Assembly (NCBI GenBank): GCA_028819675.1 | Contig: JAPPKT010000621.1 | Span: forward strand, 1 to 31,413 | Reading direction: 5' to 3' | Length of the DNA: 31,413 nucleotides | Source: Caldilineaceae bacterium | GTDB taxonomy: Bacteria; Chloroflexota; Anaerolineae; Caldilineales; Caldilineaceae | Part shown: positions 1-8,702 of the stretch, piece by piece | Position numbering within the stretch: the stretch's first letter is position 1 | Layout: every line of letters begins with the position of its first letter | Notes under the pieces: generated by a model | Database searches by the model: none | Told to the model about the DNA's origin: nothing | Seen by the model: only the letters and a program-made list of their open reading frames with translations | Made by a program: the position numbers and the translations under genes

Positions 1-30
1 GGAGCCCCCGCACAAGGGAGGGCCGAATAG

Positions 31-52
31 GCCCGACCGCCCAAATGCGAGG
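31..52 (+). repeat. Dispersed 22-bp repeat, copy 1
   Basis: These 22 bases are identical to 21021-21042. In both places the core is followed by a long purine-rich GA tract (here to about 85). Read in the same frame, both copies encode a Pro-Asp-Arg-Pro-Asn-Ala-Arg peptide followed by an Arg/Glu/Lys-rich stretch, and an Glu-Pro pair lies exactly eight residues before it in each. The copy probably extends left beyond the window edge. Its function is unknown; a degenerate repeated element is likelier than a gene. Confidence 0.7.
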
Positions 53-208
53 AGAAAAGGGAGAGGAGTCAGGAAAGAGAAAACATTGCTCGCGTCGTCC
101 AGCGTCGCGCACTGAAAAAGGCTTAATGGTTGCAGTCCATCAAGGATTTCAGTTAAACCGTTAGTCGCCAACAAGCACCGACTCTTACCTAAAATCGGAG
201 TTCTCTTG

Positions 209-1096
209 ATGACAAAACCTATTCGCTTCGGAGTTATCGGGGGCAGCGGGGTTTACCAGATGGATACGCTGTCCGACGTCGAGGAAATTGAACTGGATAC
301 ACCCTTTGGCAAGCCGTCGGACGCGTATGTTGTGGGGACGTTGCACGGACAGCGGGTAGCGTTTCTTGCCCGGCACGGACGTGGGCACCGTATAAGCCCA
401 ACGCGGTTGAATCAGCGCGCCAACATTTACGGCTTCAAGATGCTGGGCGTCGAGTACCTGATTGCGGTGAGCGCTTGCGGCAGCCTGCAGGAGAGGCTGC
501 GGCCTGGCGATATTGTCATTCCGGACCAGATATTCGATCGCACGAGATTGAGGGGGCTCAGTTTCTTCGATGACCCGGAGGTGGGAACTGAAGGGCTGGT
601 CGTCCATGTGAGCGTCGCTCACCCCTTTTGTGACTACCTCAGCGACATTTGCTTCCGGGCGGTAGAGCAGACCGGTACCACGGCTCACCTCGGCGGCAAC
701 TTTGTGACGATTGAGGGCCCGCGTTTCAGCACGAAGGTCGAGAGTATCGCCTTTCGCCAACTGGGCATGGACATTATCGGTATGACGACGACGCCGGAGG
801 CGTTCCTGGCCAGAGAAGCTGAGATGAGCTATGCCTGTATGGCGCATGTGACGGACTATGATGTTTGGCATGAGACGGAAGAGGCGGTGACGGTCGAAGC
901 CGTGATCAGGATGCTGATGCACAATGCGGAGGTAGCTGTCGCGGCCGTTGCCAACGCCATCGAACTGCTGGCCGAGAGCGGTCCTTCGCCCTATGCCAAT
1001 GCACTCCAGGACGCGTTGATTACCGACAGGAAGGCCGTTCCGCGGGAGGTCGTCGACCGCCTGGAGTTGATCGTCGGCAAGTATTTCGATGGATAG
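209..1096 (+). CDS. mtnP: S-methyl-5'-thioadenosine phosphorylase
   Basis: This 295-residue purine nucleoside phosphorylase family enzyme is expected to cleave methylthioadenosine with phosphate to adenine and methylthioribose-1-phosphate, in the cytoplasm, as part of methionine salvage. Visible motifs are the N-terminal GVIGGSGVY (8-16), the phosphate-site RHG at 55-57, TIEGPRFST (167-175) and GMTTTPE (191-197). A double Thr at 193-194 and DYDVW at 216-220 match MTA phosphorylases rather than guanosine/inosine phosphorylases, though substrate choice in this family can vary. ATG 209 is preferred over the TTG just before it because GGAG at 197-200 lies eight bases upstream. The TPP enzyme gene follows closely, with a 19-base gap if its downstream start is right. 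No other methionine-salvage gene is in the window. Confidence 0.9.
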   Translation: MTKPIRFGVIGGSGVYQMDTLSDVEEIELDTPFGKPSDAYVVGTLHGQRVAFLARHGRGHRISPTRLNQRANIYGFKMLGVEYLIAVSACGSLQERLRPGDIVIPDQIFDRTRLRGLSFFDDPEVGTEGLVVHVSVAHPFCDYLSDICFRAVEQTGTTAHLGGNFVTIEGPRFSTKVESIAFRQLGMDIIGMTTTPEAFLAREAEMSYACMAHVTDYDVWHETEEAVTVEAVIRMLMHNAEVAVAAVANAIELLAESGPSPYANALQDALITDRKAVPREVVDRLELIVGKYFDG

Positions 1097-1115
1097 GGAA
1101 GGACATATTGCGGCT

Positions 1116-2783
1116 ATGGCCACGGTTGCCGAAACAGTTGCCCAGTCTCTTCATGACGCCGGCGTCCGCCTTGCCTTCGGTATGCCCGGCGGCGAGGTCG
1201 TATCTGTTATGGAGGCCTTGCGGGAGGTCGGCATCGGCTTTGAGCTGATGCATCATGAGCAGAGCGCGGTGTTTGCCGCCGACGCCTACGCGCGGGCGAC
1301 CGGCAAGCCGGGATGTGCACTCACTACTTTGGGCCCGGGCGCGCTCAATGCTGTGCCGGGCATTGGGCATGCATGGTTGGACCGGGCACCGGTCGTGTTG
1401 ATTACAGCGCAGAAGCCTGACTCGGTGCTGCCGGATTACACGCATCAGGTGGTCGACTTGCAGGCCGTCTTTGGGCCGATCACGAAGCGCACGCTCAAGG
1501 TGACGCCGCGGAACGCTGCTACCGAGGTGCCACCGACGGTTGCGCTGACGATGCAAGGGCGGCCGGGTCCTGTGCATCTGCAAATTAGCAATGAAGAGGC
1601 AGAGCTTCCGGTTGCGTGTGCGAGCGGGCAGGCAGCGCGCCAGTTGTCATTTGGCGAGGGCAACTCAGATGGGAAAGGATTCCAACCGGACGGGGCGCAA
1701 CTTGCACGAGCACGAGAGATCGTTACGAAGGCAGCACGTCCCGTCGTTCTGGCCGGGCTGGGTTTGGAGCCGGAGGCCCCGTACGATGCGCTGAGAGCGC
1801 TGGCGGAGGCGGCCAACGCGCCGGTAATCGTGTCTCCTAAAGGAAAGGGCGCCCTGTCGGACGATCACCCGCTGAGCGCAGGGGTCATGGGATTGACCCG
1901 CACCGATCCCGTGTACGAAATCCTGGAGGAAGCGGACTGTGTCGTTGCGGTCGGATTCGACGTAGTTGAACTGGTGAAGGAGTTTTCTCTGCCGAAGTCT
2001 GGCGCAATCGGGTCGGAAGAGGGGACTGAAAGGGTACCGCTGGTCTGGATAGCGAACTGGGCCAACTACGACCCTGTTCTGCCGGCGACCGTCGAGCTGG
2101 TGGGTCCGATGGCGGGGGCGCTGATGCATCTTGCCGACAGCGAGTTTGGCACGGACGCGCAGTGGGGCGAATCCAGGGTGCGTGCGTTTCGCGCAGAGCT
2201 GGCTGCTGTGCCTTTGCCCACTCCCCAGCCAGGCCATCTTTTGCCTCAGCAGCTGTTGGAGAGTATGCGCCGTCACCTTCCGGCGGAGGCGTTGCTGGCT
2301 GTGGACGTGGGCAGTCACAAGATTTTCGGGAGTTTGGAATGGCCAACCTTGTTCCCGAATCGCTTTGCGCTTTCGAATGGCCTTTCCTGCATGGGATTCG
2401 GGCTGCCGGCAGCCATCGGCACCGCGCTGGCCAAGCCAGACGAACCGGCTGCCTGCCTTATCGGAGATGGCGGGATGCTGATGTGCTTGGGAGAACTGTC
2501 GGTCCTGGCGCGGTTGGATCTGCCGGTGATCGTCGTTGTGGCCGTCGACAACGCCATTGACCTGATTCGATCGCACCAGATCAGGCAGGGCAAGAAGCCT
2601 TTTGGTACCGAGTTTCCCGCCCCGGACTTCTGCAAGATCGCCGCGGGATACGGCATTGATGCAGAACGCGTTACGACACCTGAAGGCTGCGATGAGGCGC
2701 TTGCGCGCGCGGCCGCGGGTCAGGCGCCTTTCCTGATCGAAGCCATCATTGATCCAATCGGATATCCAACCACGCCGCGGTAG
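1116..2783 (+). CDS. Thiamine-pyrophosphate enzyme, acetolactate synthase-like
   Basis: This is a full-length (555 aa) enzyme of the acetolactate synthase/benzoylformate decarboxylase superfamily. The N-terminal pyrimidine-binding domain carries AFGMPGGE (20-27) and the catalytic Glu48 in HHEQSA. A central domain follows, and the C-terminal PP domain has GDG at 450-452 followed 25 residues later by Asp-Asn instead of the usual Asn-Asn. It should act on a 2-keto acid, but the sequence does not show which one, and no small regulatory ALS subunit is next to it, so biosynthetic acetolactate synthase is not assured. An in-frame ATG at 1089 would overlap the upstream stop, but ATG 1116 has an AAGGA 12 bases before it while 1089 has no ribosome site, so 1116 is chosen. 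It is probably co-transcribed with mtnP. Its 3' end converges on the next gene with a 15-base gap. Confidence 0.85.
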   Translation: MATVAETVAQSLHDAGVRLAFGMPGGEVVSVMEALREVGIGFELMHHEQSAVFAADAYARATGKPGCALTTLGPGALNAVPGIGHAWLDRAPVVLITAQKPDSVLPDYTHQVVDLQAVFGPITKRTLKVTPRNAATEVPPTVALTMQGRPGPVHLQISNEEAELPVACASGQAARQLSFGEGNSDGKGFQPDGAQLARAREIVTKAARPVVLAGLGLEPEAPYDALRALAEAANAPVIVSPKGKGALSDDHPLSAGVMGLTRTDPVYEILEEADCVVAVGFDVVELVKEFSLPKSGAIGSEEGTERVPLVWIANWANYDPVLPATVELVGPMAGALMHLADSEFGTDAQWGESRVRAFRAELAAVPLPTPQPGHLLPQQLLESMRRHLPAEALLAVDVGSHKIFGSLEWPTLFPNRFALSNGLSCMGFGLPAAIGTALAKPDEPAACLIGDGGMLMCLGELSVLARLDLPVIVVVAVDNAIDLIRSHQIRQGKKPFGTEFPAPDFCKIAAGYGIDAERVTTPEGCDEALARAAAGQAPFLIEAIIDPIGYPTTPR

Positions 2784-2798
2784 CCACTACTCTCCCCT

Positions 2799-3986
2799 TC
2801 AGAAGGTTATAACTTCTCGCTGCTGGATCTTGGCGTCGTCCAGCTGCATGCCGATGCCGGGTGCGGTCGGTACGCTGACGTTACCGTAGACCGGCTTGAT
2901 TGGGTTCTTGAGGAAGAACTGGTGGACTTCGTTCCACTTGATCAGATACTCAAGCATTGGCGTGGTCGGCTCTGGCCAAGCGGCGATGACGTGGATACTG
3001 GCCGGGGTCGAGTGGCCATGGGGAATGACAGGGACGTCGTAGGCGGATGCCAAGGCCAGGATTTTCTGTGTCTCGGAAATACCACCGCACCAGTAGATAT
3101 CGGGCTGGTAGACGTCGCAGGCTCCAGCGTCCATCAACTGTTTGAGTCCCCAGCGTGTGTACTCATGTTCGCCGCCGCTGATAGGGATGTTTACCTCACG
3201 GCGAATCTGGGCGTACTGTTCGATTTTGTCGGGCAGAACCGGCTCTTCCAGCCAGCGGGGCGCATATTCTTCCAGCCTGCGGGCCATCTGCACGGCGTAC
3301 GGGACATCCCAGCTCATCCAGCAGTCAAGCATAATGTCCACGTCCGGGCCGACGCTCTCGCGCAGCGTACGGGCAAGCCGAAGGTTTCGCTCCATCCCCA
3401 TCTTGCCGTCGGTCGGTCCGTCGCGGAAGAACCACTTTGTGGCTTTGAAACCATCGGCCACGAAATTCCTGGCGCGCTCCTGGACGAGCTCAGGATCCAG
3501 GGAATAGCCCAAAGCGCTGGCATAGGCCGGTACTTCTGTCCTGGTGGGTCCGCCGAGGAGTTGGCAGACCGGCGCGTCGAACCAGTTCCCCTTCAGGTCC
3601 CATAGTGCGCAGTCCACGGCGCTGAGCGCCATCATTTCAGTTCCCTTACGCCCGTGCACCTGGGCCCGGTACATCCTGTCCCACAGGCGTTCGGAGGCAA
3701 GTGGGTCGTGACCTATCAGGAGGGGAGCCAGTTGGGTCTGGATTACGAAGGCCTGGTCGAAAGGAAGAGGACCGCCGCGGCCGGACACGCCTTCATCGGC
3801 CGCGATTTCGACAAAGTAGGCGGTGATGTCATAGCGGCCTTCGCCTGTCGCCAACATTTCATGCGGGCCCTCGGCCTTGTGTTCAGGGTAGATGTCTAGA
3901 GGCCGCAGCAGCCGCTCCTCCCAGAACTCTCCCTCGGATTCCAATATGCCCTGCAGCCGGACTACCTTTACGTCGGTGATTTTCAT
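2799..3986 (-). CDS. Enolase-superfamily dehydratase, L-rhamnonate dehydratase-like
   Basis: This 395-residue mandelate racemase/muconate lactonizing family enzyme would abstract a proton next to a carboxylate and lose water, giving a 2-keto-3-deoxy sugar acid. The capping domain is about 1-130 and the barrel about 145-370. Mg ligands fit Asp221 (in IMLDCWMSWDV), Glu247 (WLEEP) and Glu273 (GGEH). QPDIYWCGG supplies Asp295 and PHGHS supplies His323, the His-Asp pair typical of the subgroup. From memory, the LMLDCWMS, SGEH, QPD-x-x-WCGG and PHGSS blocks of E. coli rhamnonate dehydratase match well, including the 26-residue spacing of the first two ligands. Substrate stays uncertain (L-rhamnonate, L-fuconate or another acid). 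It is transcribed divergently from the aldolase-family gene and has its own good promoter. Confidence 0.85.
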   Translation of the reverse strand: MKITDVKVVRLQGILESEGEFWEERLLRPLDIYPEHKAEGPHEMLATGEGRYDITAYFVEIAADEGVSGRGGPLPFDQAFVIQTQLAPLLIGHDPLASERLWDRMYRAQVHGRKGTEMMALSAVDCALWDLKGNWFDAPVCQLLGGPTRTEVPAYASALGYSLDPELVQERARNFVADGFKATKWFFRDGPTDGKMGMERNLRLARTLRESVGPDVDIMLDCWMSWDVPYAVQMARRLEEYAPRWLEEPVLPDKIEQYAQIRREVNIPISGGEHEYTRWGLKQLMDAGACDVYQPDIYWCGGISETQKILALASAYDVPVIPHGHSTPASIHVIAAWPEPTTPMLEYLIKWNEVHQFFLKNPIKPVYGNVSVPTAPGIGMQLDDAKIQQREVITF

Positions 3987-4028
3987 GGTTGTTTCGCTCG
4001 CTAGTAAATGGAATGGCTACCTAACTGT

Positions 4029-4056
4029 AGTATACTGTCCCGAGGGGTTCGGGCAA
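4029..4056 (-). promoter_or_regulatory. Putative sigma-70-type promoter for the rhamnonate-dehydratase-like gene
   Basis: On the minus strand, TTGCCC (4056-4051) and TATACT (4034-4029) are 16 bases apart. Transcription would start near 4022, leaving a leader of about 36 bases before the ATG at 3986. The -10 lies in a short palindrome, so a weak plus-strand -10 is also possible. Confidence 0.5.
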
Positions 4057-4242
4057 TAAACTTGGGCTTTGGCGGGAACCGGTGGCGCTGTCGAGACAAG
4101 TGGATCGTGCAATGAGTGCGACAGTCCCGTTACTCAATTTGTTTGCGAATCTCCAGGGAACTCTAGTTGACAGTAGCGTGCTGCGTAGTCGACTCTTGGG
4201 GGATCCTTCCACATTAACTTATCAGTTTGGTGGGGCTGACTG

Positions 4243-5142
4243 ATGAACAAGAATTGGCGCGGCATCTTTGCGATTGTCGTTACTCCATTTACCGACGACC
4301 TTTTGCTGGATGAAGAAGCGCTTCGGCGCCAGGTGGCGTTTTGCATCGAGGCGGATGCGGCTGGGCTGGTGGGGCCGGCGAACGCAGGCGAATTCGCGAC
4401 GATGTCGGACGAAGAGCGACAGCGTTGGATCCAGATAGTCGTCGAGGAAACCGACGGGCGGGTACCGGTTGTTGCTGCCACTACACACGGTCACAGGGTG
4501 CCGGCTGTAGCTCTGAGCCAGTTCGCCCAGGATGTGGGCGCCGACGGTATCATGGCGATGCCGCCTCATATCCTGCATCCGGACGCGTACGGTTGCTATG
4601 AATACTACCGGGCTCTAGACGACGCCCTGCGCATCCCGATCTGCATTCAGAACTTTATGGGGCCGATCGGGACACCCATGTCCTCGGAGTTGCTGGCGCG
4701 CATGTGCCGGGAATTGGAGTGGGTACAGTATCTCAAGGAGGAGACGCTGCCGGAGCCGCGTGCCATTTCGCGTACGCTGGCTGCGGCCGGGGATGCCTGC
4801 CGCGGCGTCTTTGGTGGGCAGGGCGGGATCTACATGATCGACGAGTGGCGTAGGGGGGCCTGCGGTAACATGCCTGCCAGCCAGTCGGTCGATCTGCACA
4901 CGAAGATCTGGGCCTTGTTGGAGGAGAATGACGAATCCGGCGCTCGCGACCTTTTCAACCGTCTGTTGCCTTTGCTTAACTTTGAACGCATGCATGGGGT
5001 GGCAGTTTACAAGCAGGTCTTCTTGCGACGCGGTATCTTCTCTTCGGCCGCCAGCCGCATTCCCGGCGCGTACTTAGACAGTCAGGACTTGCAGGAGTTC
5101 GAGGCCATTTGGGAGGATGTGGCGCCGCTCTTGTTGTCATGA
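4243..5142 (+). CDS. DapA/N-acetylneuraminate lyase family aldolase or dehydratase
   Basis: This 299-residue class I TIM-barrel protein has the normal length for the family. The Schiff-base lysine is Lys165 in VQYLKEET. The IVVTPF strand (11-16) and the MSDEER block (54-59) are present. Two key elements differ from dihydrodipicolinate synthase: the Thr-Thr of the GTTGE loop is replaced in GPANAGE (44-50), and the catalytic Tyr is Gln136 in CIQNF. It is therefore probably not a lysine-biosynthesis DapA. Given its neighbours, cleavage of a 2-keto-3-deoxy sugar acid to pyruvate and an aldehyde is the likely job (inference). GGTGGGG at 4229-4235 serves as the ribosome site. It heads a plus-strand series running to the hydroxyacid dehydrogenase. 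Confidence 0.85.
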   Translation: MNKNWRGIFAIVVTPFTDDLLLDEEALRRQVAFCIEADAAGLVGPANAGEFATMSDEERQRWIQIVVEETDGRVPVVAATTHGHRVPAVALSQFAQDVGADGIMAMPPHILHPDAYGCYEYYRALDDALRIPICIQNFMGPIGTPMSSELLARMCRELEWVQYLKEETLPEPRAISRTLAAAGDACRGVFGGQGGIYMIDEWRRGACGNMPASQSVDLHTKIWALLEENDESGARDLFNRLLPLLNFERMHGVAVYKQVFLRRGIFSSAASRIPGAYLDSQDLQEFEAIWEDVAPLLLS

Positions 5143-5265
5143 CTGAGATATGAGGATGAAACCTCTTGGGGCCAGGTAGCAAGGCCTTGAAGTCGTTCAC
5201 AGTTTCGCTGTTTGCGTCAAGAGATGACAAGAGCTGCGGTCTCCCATTTTCACATTCGACGGTCC

Positions 5266-6438
5266 ATGAACGCCACTGTAACTGCAATTGAGCTCTTTCC
5301 TCTACGCATACCCCGGGACGAGCCATACCTGGGGCCGCTAGAGGAGGCTAACCGGCCAAACGAGAAGGGCTATATTGTGCGCCCGGGGAACCGCACCGTA
5401 TACCCCGTATTTGACCAGACGCTGCTGGTCAGAGCGGTAGCGAGTGACGGAACAGTGGGATGGGGCGAGTGTTTTGGCGTTGTGGCACCTCAAATAGCGC
5501 AGACAGTTCTGGAAGAGCTGTTGATTCCTTTTGTGATTGGGCGCAGCCCGCACGATGTTGAACGCATCTACGAGGACCTTTACGACCTGCAGCGAGTCCG
5601 GGGCCATTTTGGCGGTTACGCGCTGGATGCGATTGCCGGGCTGGACATGGCCCTCTGGGATCTGCGGGGCAAATTGTTGAATCAACCGGTATGGCAGCTG
5701 TTGGGAGGACTGCGACACGAGAGGCTGCCGGTCTACGTATCGGGACTGCCGGGGGGGACGAAGGAGGAACGGGCTGCACTGGGTAAGCGGTGGATAGACC
5801 GTGGTTTTTCGGCGCTGAAGTTTGCAGCGGTTGTGGCTGACGAAGGCGAAGCCGCGGAGATCGAGGCCATCAGGCGTGAAGTCGGGCCCGCGCCGAAGAT
5901 TCTCGCCGATCTGCACTGGCGTTTCACAGCGCTGGAGGCGGCCCAGTTGATAGAAAAACTATGCGAATTTGACCTGTATCTGGCCGAGGCACCGGTGGCG
6001 CCGGAGGACCTGGCAGGACAGGCGCAGGTGGCGCGTTCGGTCAAGACGCGAATCGGTCTGGGCGAGGAGTGGCGAACTGTCCACGAATACCTGCCGCGGT
6101 TACAGGCTCGTTGCATGGACGTCATTCAGCCGGAGATGGCCCACACGGGAATAACCGGGTTCCGGCGCATTTGCGAACTGGGGCAGGCGTTCCACTGCCA
6201 GGTGATGCCGCACGCGACGATCAATATCGGCATCGCCCAGGCGGCGAGTTTGCACGTAGCAGCTACCCTTGCCAACTTTGACATGCATGAGTACCAGCAT
6301 TCCATTTTTGACCGCAACAAGCAGTACATACGGAGCACGATGGACTGCCGGGACGGATACTTTTCGCTTCCGGAGGGGACGGGCCTTGGCGCCGAGCCAA
6401 CCGAAGAGGTGCTGAGTTTTGTCATAGACGGAGACTGA
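5266..6438 (+). CDS. Mandelate racemase/muconate lactonizing family enzyme
   Basis: This is a second enolase-superfamily enzyme (390 aa), clearly diverged from the one at 2799-3986. After a capping domain (about 1-125) the barrel shows Lys185 (SALKFA), Asp215 (ILADLHW), Glu241 (LAEAP), Glu267 (GLGEEW), Glu290 in the VIQPE position usually held by Asp, and His316 (VMPHAT). The three acidic Mg ligands and the terminal His fit a sugar-acid dehydratase or an epimerase; the substrate cannot be read from sequence. ATG 5266 is preferred because conserved family sequence begins there, whereas the upstream in-frame TTG (5212) and ATG (5224) add 14-18 residues unlike the family. The start has only a weak ribosome site. 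It lies 20 bases before the amidohydrolase gene and is probably in the same operon. Confidence 0.85.
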   Translation: MNATVTAIELFPLRIPRDEPYLGPLEEANRPNEKGYIVRPGNRTVYPVFDQTLLVRAVASDGTVGWGECFGVVAPQIAQTVLEELLIPFVIGRSPHDVERIYEDLYDLQRVRGHFGGYALDAIAGLDMALWDLRGKLLNQPVWQLLGGLRHERLPVYVSGLPGGTKEERAALGKRWIDRGFSALKFAAVVADEGEAAEIEAIRREVGPAPKILADLHWRFTALEAAQLIEKLCEFDLYLAEAPVAPEDLAGQAQVARSVKTRIGLGEEWRTVHEYLPRLQARCMDVIQPEMAHTGITGFRRICELGQAFHCQVMPHATINIGIAQAASLHVAATLANFDMHEYQHSIFDRNKQYIRSTMDCRDGYFSLPEGTGLGAEPTEEVLSFVIDGD

Positions 6439-6458
6439 ATCCAGGAGGAGCAGCGGGT

Positions 6459-7232
6459 ATGGGTGAGAGAGAGTTCGCAGTTGTCGATACGCACTGTCAT
6501 ATCGGTTTGCACAAATATGAACCGGTCGAGGTCCTGCTATTTCACATGGCGCGCGCCGGGGTTGATCAGGCTGTGTTGATCCAGTATATGGGCAACAGCG
6601 ACAACCGGTACATTGTTGAGGCGATGGAGGCGAACCCGGGCCGTCTTGCCGCGGCCATGATCGTTGACGACGATGATGACGGCTCTGCCATCCGGGGGTG
6701 GGCCGAGCAGGGCATCGCCGGGATCCGCTTGCTGGCTGATTTTCGCGGCCGAGGCGGGGACCCGCTGGCGCACTGGCGCGTGGCCGACGAGCTAGGGCTG
6801 GTCGTGAGCGTCTTCAGCAGGCCGGACATTCTGCAGAGCGCCGAGTTCAATGAGGTGCTTCGCCTCTTCCCGAGGCTGTCGATGGTCATTGAGCATCTGG
6901 GGGGAGTGAAGCCGGGCGTGGACCTGGATGAGTTCGCGGCGATCACGGCACTGGCCCGCCACGAGAATCTGACCATTAAGCTGCCCGGTTTTGGTGAATT
7001 CTGCGACCTGCCCTGTCCGTTTGAGAACGTTCCGCCTCTTGCTGAGTTGACATTGGAGGCTTTTGGGGCGCGTCGCATCATGTGGGGCAGTGACTGGCCG
7101 CCGGTCAGCAGCCGCGAAGGCTTCGACAACTCTCTGACTTTTCCATTGCGCTATCTGGCGACGTTGAGCGCGGACGAGCGCGCCTGGATATTCGGCAAGA
7201 CGGCCAGACAGGTCTGGAACCTGAATAGCTGA
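6459..7232 (+). CDS. Amidohydrolase-family (COG3618-type) lactonase-like hydrolase
   Basis: This is a 257-residue metal-dependent TIM-barrel hydrolase of the amidohydrolase-2 type. Residues for the metal site are His12 and His14 (VDTHCHIG), His146 (VIEHLGG) and Asp212 in the C-terminal MWGSDWPP block, which is typical of the group containing fuconolactonases and rhamnonolactonases. In this locus, opening of a sugar-acid lactone to the linear acid before dehydration is a reasonable role (inference); decarboxylases of the same fold cannot be excluded. It is a little shorter than most family members of about 280 residues. A strong AGGAGGAG at 6443-6450 sits eight bases before the ATG, the best ribosome site in the cluster. 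Confidence 0.85.
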   Translation: MGEREFAVVDTHCHIGLHKYEPVEVLLFHMARAGVDQAVLIQYMGNSDNRYIVEAMEANPGRLAAAMIVDDDDDGSAIRGWAEQGIAGIRLLADFRGRGGDPLAHWRVADELGLVVSVFSRPDILQSAEFNEVLRLFPRLSMVIEHLGGVKPGVDLDEFAAITALARHENLTIKLPGFGEFCDLPCPFENVPPLAELTLEAFGARRIMWGSDWPPVSSREGFDNSLTFPLRYLATLSADERAWIFGKTARQVWNLNS

Positions 7233-7317
7233 AACAGCATTTGCGCCAGTGCCTGCGCCACCTTCAGAAAGGTCCCCGGCCCCGATAGATTGTGGCCTTC
7301 ACCCCAGGAATGACCTG

Positions 7318-8280
7318 ATGCCCAAAGTGATATTCTTTACGAATCTGGTCAGCGAGTTAGCCCAGCAGGTTATTGCCCCTGCCCCCCAAGAGTGGGAGGT
7401 ATCGGTCCTACCACACGATCTACCAGTGCTAGAGAAAGCCAACCAGGCGTCAGACGCCGACTTCGTGATACTATTTCCCAGCAATCTCGAAGAGGAAGTG
7501 CTGCGGTCGGCGCAAGGGCTGAAGCTTGTTCAGCTTGTCAGCGCGGGTTTCGATCGCATGCCGTTAGCCCTGTTGAAAGAGTTGGAGATACCGCTTGCCA
7601 ACAACGGGGGCACGAATTCGATTGACGTGGCGGAGCACACTTTTGCCCTGATTCTCAGCGTCTACCGGCGTCTGACCGAAATGGACCGCAATGTACGGAA
7701 CGATGGTTGGAAGGACATCGACAGCGGGTTGACAACCTACACAATTCACGGAAAGACGGTTGGCATCGTCGGTCTCGGCCATATCGGCAGAGAGGTAGCC
7801 AAACGACTGGTCCCGTTCGAGGCGCGGGTTCTTTACTTTGACCCGTTTCCTGCGGACGCCGAAGTGGAGCGCAGTCTGCAGGTGGAGCGAGTCTCGTTGC
7901 ATGAACTACTAGATCGTTCCGATATTGTCACTTTGCATGTGCCGTTGAACGACCAGACTCGTCATCTGGTCGGCCAGGCGGAGTTGGAGCGCATGAAGTC
8001 GAGCGCCATTCTTGTAAACACGTGCCGCGGCCCGGTCGTAGACGAAGAGGCCCTTATCGAAGCTTTGCGCAGTGGGGTCATCCGCGCTGCAGGGCTGGAC
8101 GTGCTAAGGGACGAGCCGACCGACCCGGGCAACCCGATTTTGAAACTGGACAACGTAATCTTCTCTCCACACATCGCCGGGGTCACATACGATACCTGGC
8201 AGCGCCGTGGGCGGTTTATCTTCGACAACTTGCAGCGGGTTTGGGCAGGCAAGGAGCCGCTTTCCAAGGTCGGTCATTAG
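7318..8280 (+). CDS. D-isomer-specific 2-hydroxyacid dehydrogenase
   Basis: This 320-residue NAD(P)-dependent dehydrogenase belongs to the phosphoglycerate/glyoxylate reductase superfamily. The Rossmann fingerprint is GLGHIG (152-157) with Asp175 about 20 residues on, favouring NAD. The catalytic triad is Arg237 (NTCRGPVVDE), Glu266 (DEPTDP) and His285 (SPHIAG). It lacks the C-terminal ACT domain of serine-pathway SerA. It may oxidise or reduce a hydroxy/keto acid produced by the preceding enzymes, for example a lactate- or glycolate-type product (inference). A longer reading frame begins at 7249, but MPKVIFF at 7318 has AGGA about nine bases upstream and matches the usual start of the fold. 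It is the last gene of the sugar-acid locus; no clear terminator follows. Confidence 0.88.
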   Translation: MPKVIFFTNLVSELAQQVIAPAPQEWEVSVLPHDLPVLEKANQASDADFVILFPSNLEEEVLRSAQGLKLVQLVSAGFDRMPLALLKELEIPLANNGGTNSIDVAEHTFALILSVYRRLTEMDRNVRNDGWKDIDSGLTTYTIHGKTVGIVGLGHIGREVAKRLVPFEARVLYFDPFPADAEVERSLQVERVSLHELLDRSDIVTLHVPLNDQTRHLVGQAELERMKSSAILVNTCRGPVVDEEALIEALRSGVIRAAGLDVLRDEPTDPGNPILKLDNVIFSPHIAGVTYDTWQRRGRFIFDNLQRVWAGKEPLSKVGH

Positions 8281-8486
8281 GAGTTTTTTGTCGTTGGTCT
8301 GACCTGAGAAGTGCAGGCCCATAATGTAGTCAATCCACGAGGGCACCCGCAAGTGGTGCCCCTGCGGTAGAACAGCTGATTGGAAGGAAATGTCAACGAC
8401 CCTTGTGTCTTTCCTAAACTCCGTTTGAGCCGGTCGACGCCTCCTGTCGCGGCCTAAGCAGCTGTCAGAATTAGACTCCATCTCCT
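8281..8486. other. Intergenic stretch before the moxR promoter
   Basis: No convincing gene lies between 8281 and 8702. The notable contents are the palindromic repeat at 8341-8361 and, further on, the promoter at 8487-8515. No tRNA-like or terminator hairpin with a T-run was seen. Confidence 0.6.
8341..8361. repeat. Palindromic short repeat, copy 1
   Basis: A perfect 7-bp inverted repeat (GGGCACC / GGTGCCC) encloses a 7-base loop. With flanks, 8339-8363 matches 25036-25060 at 23 of 25 positions, and one change falls in the stem. It is not followed by a T-run, so it is not a standard terminator. It is likely one member of a dispersed intergenic palindrome family. Confidence 0.7.
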
Positions 8487-8515
8487 TTGCCGTTCGGTGG
8501 AGCGGCTGCTATACT
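8487..8515 (+). promoter_or_regulatory. Putative sigma-70-type promoter for the moxR operon
   Basis: TTGCCG (8487-8492) and TATACT (8510-8515) are separated by 17 bases. A start near 8522 would leave a leader of about 180 bases before the moxR ATG at 8703. Confidence 0.55.
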
Positions 8516-8702
8516 CCCACAGATGTATTCTCTACGGCCCGCTTCGTGAGGCCTCTCAATCTCAAGTCTTCTCTGACGGGTTGAAGCGACCTATCCAGCC
8601 AGTCGAAAACCTGGTCGGTCGGTGTCAAAAGGGCAGCTGCTGTTCCTCGACCGCAATTCGACAGGGCGGATCTGCTGTCGTGCGATCGACTTAGGAGAAT
8701 CC

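Noticed and set aside
185..1123. Long antisense open frame (312 codons) opposite mtnP
   Set aside because: It mirrors a well-conserved phosphorylase gene; the encoded protein is Arg/His-rich with no recognisable motif, typical of an antisense shadow in GC-rich DNA.
4167..4195. Promoter for the DapA-family gene using TTGACA at 4167-4172
   Set aside because: The -35 is perfect, but no acceptable -10 lies 15-19 bases downstream, so I do not list it as a promoter.
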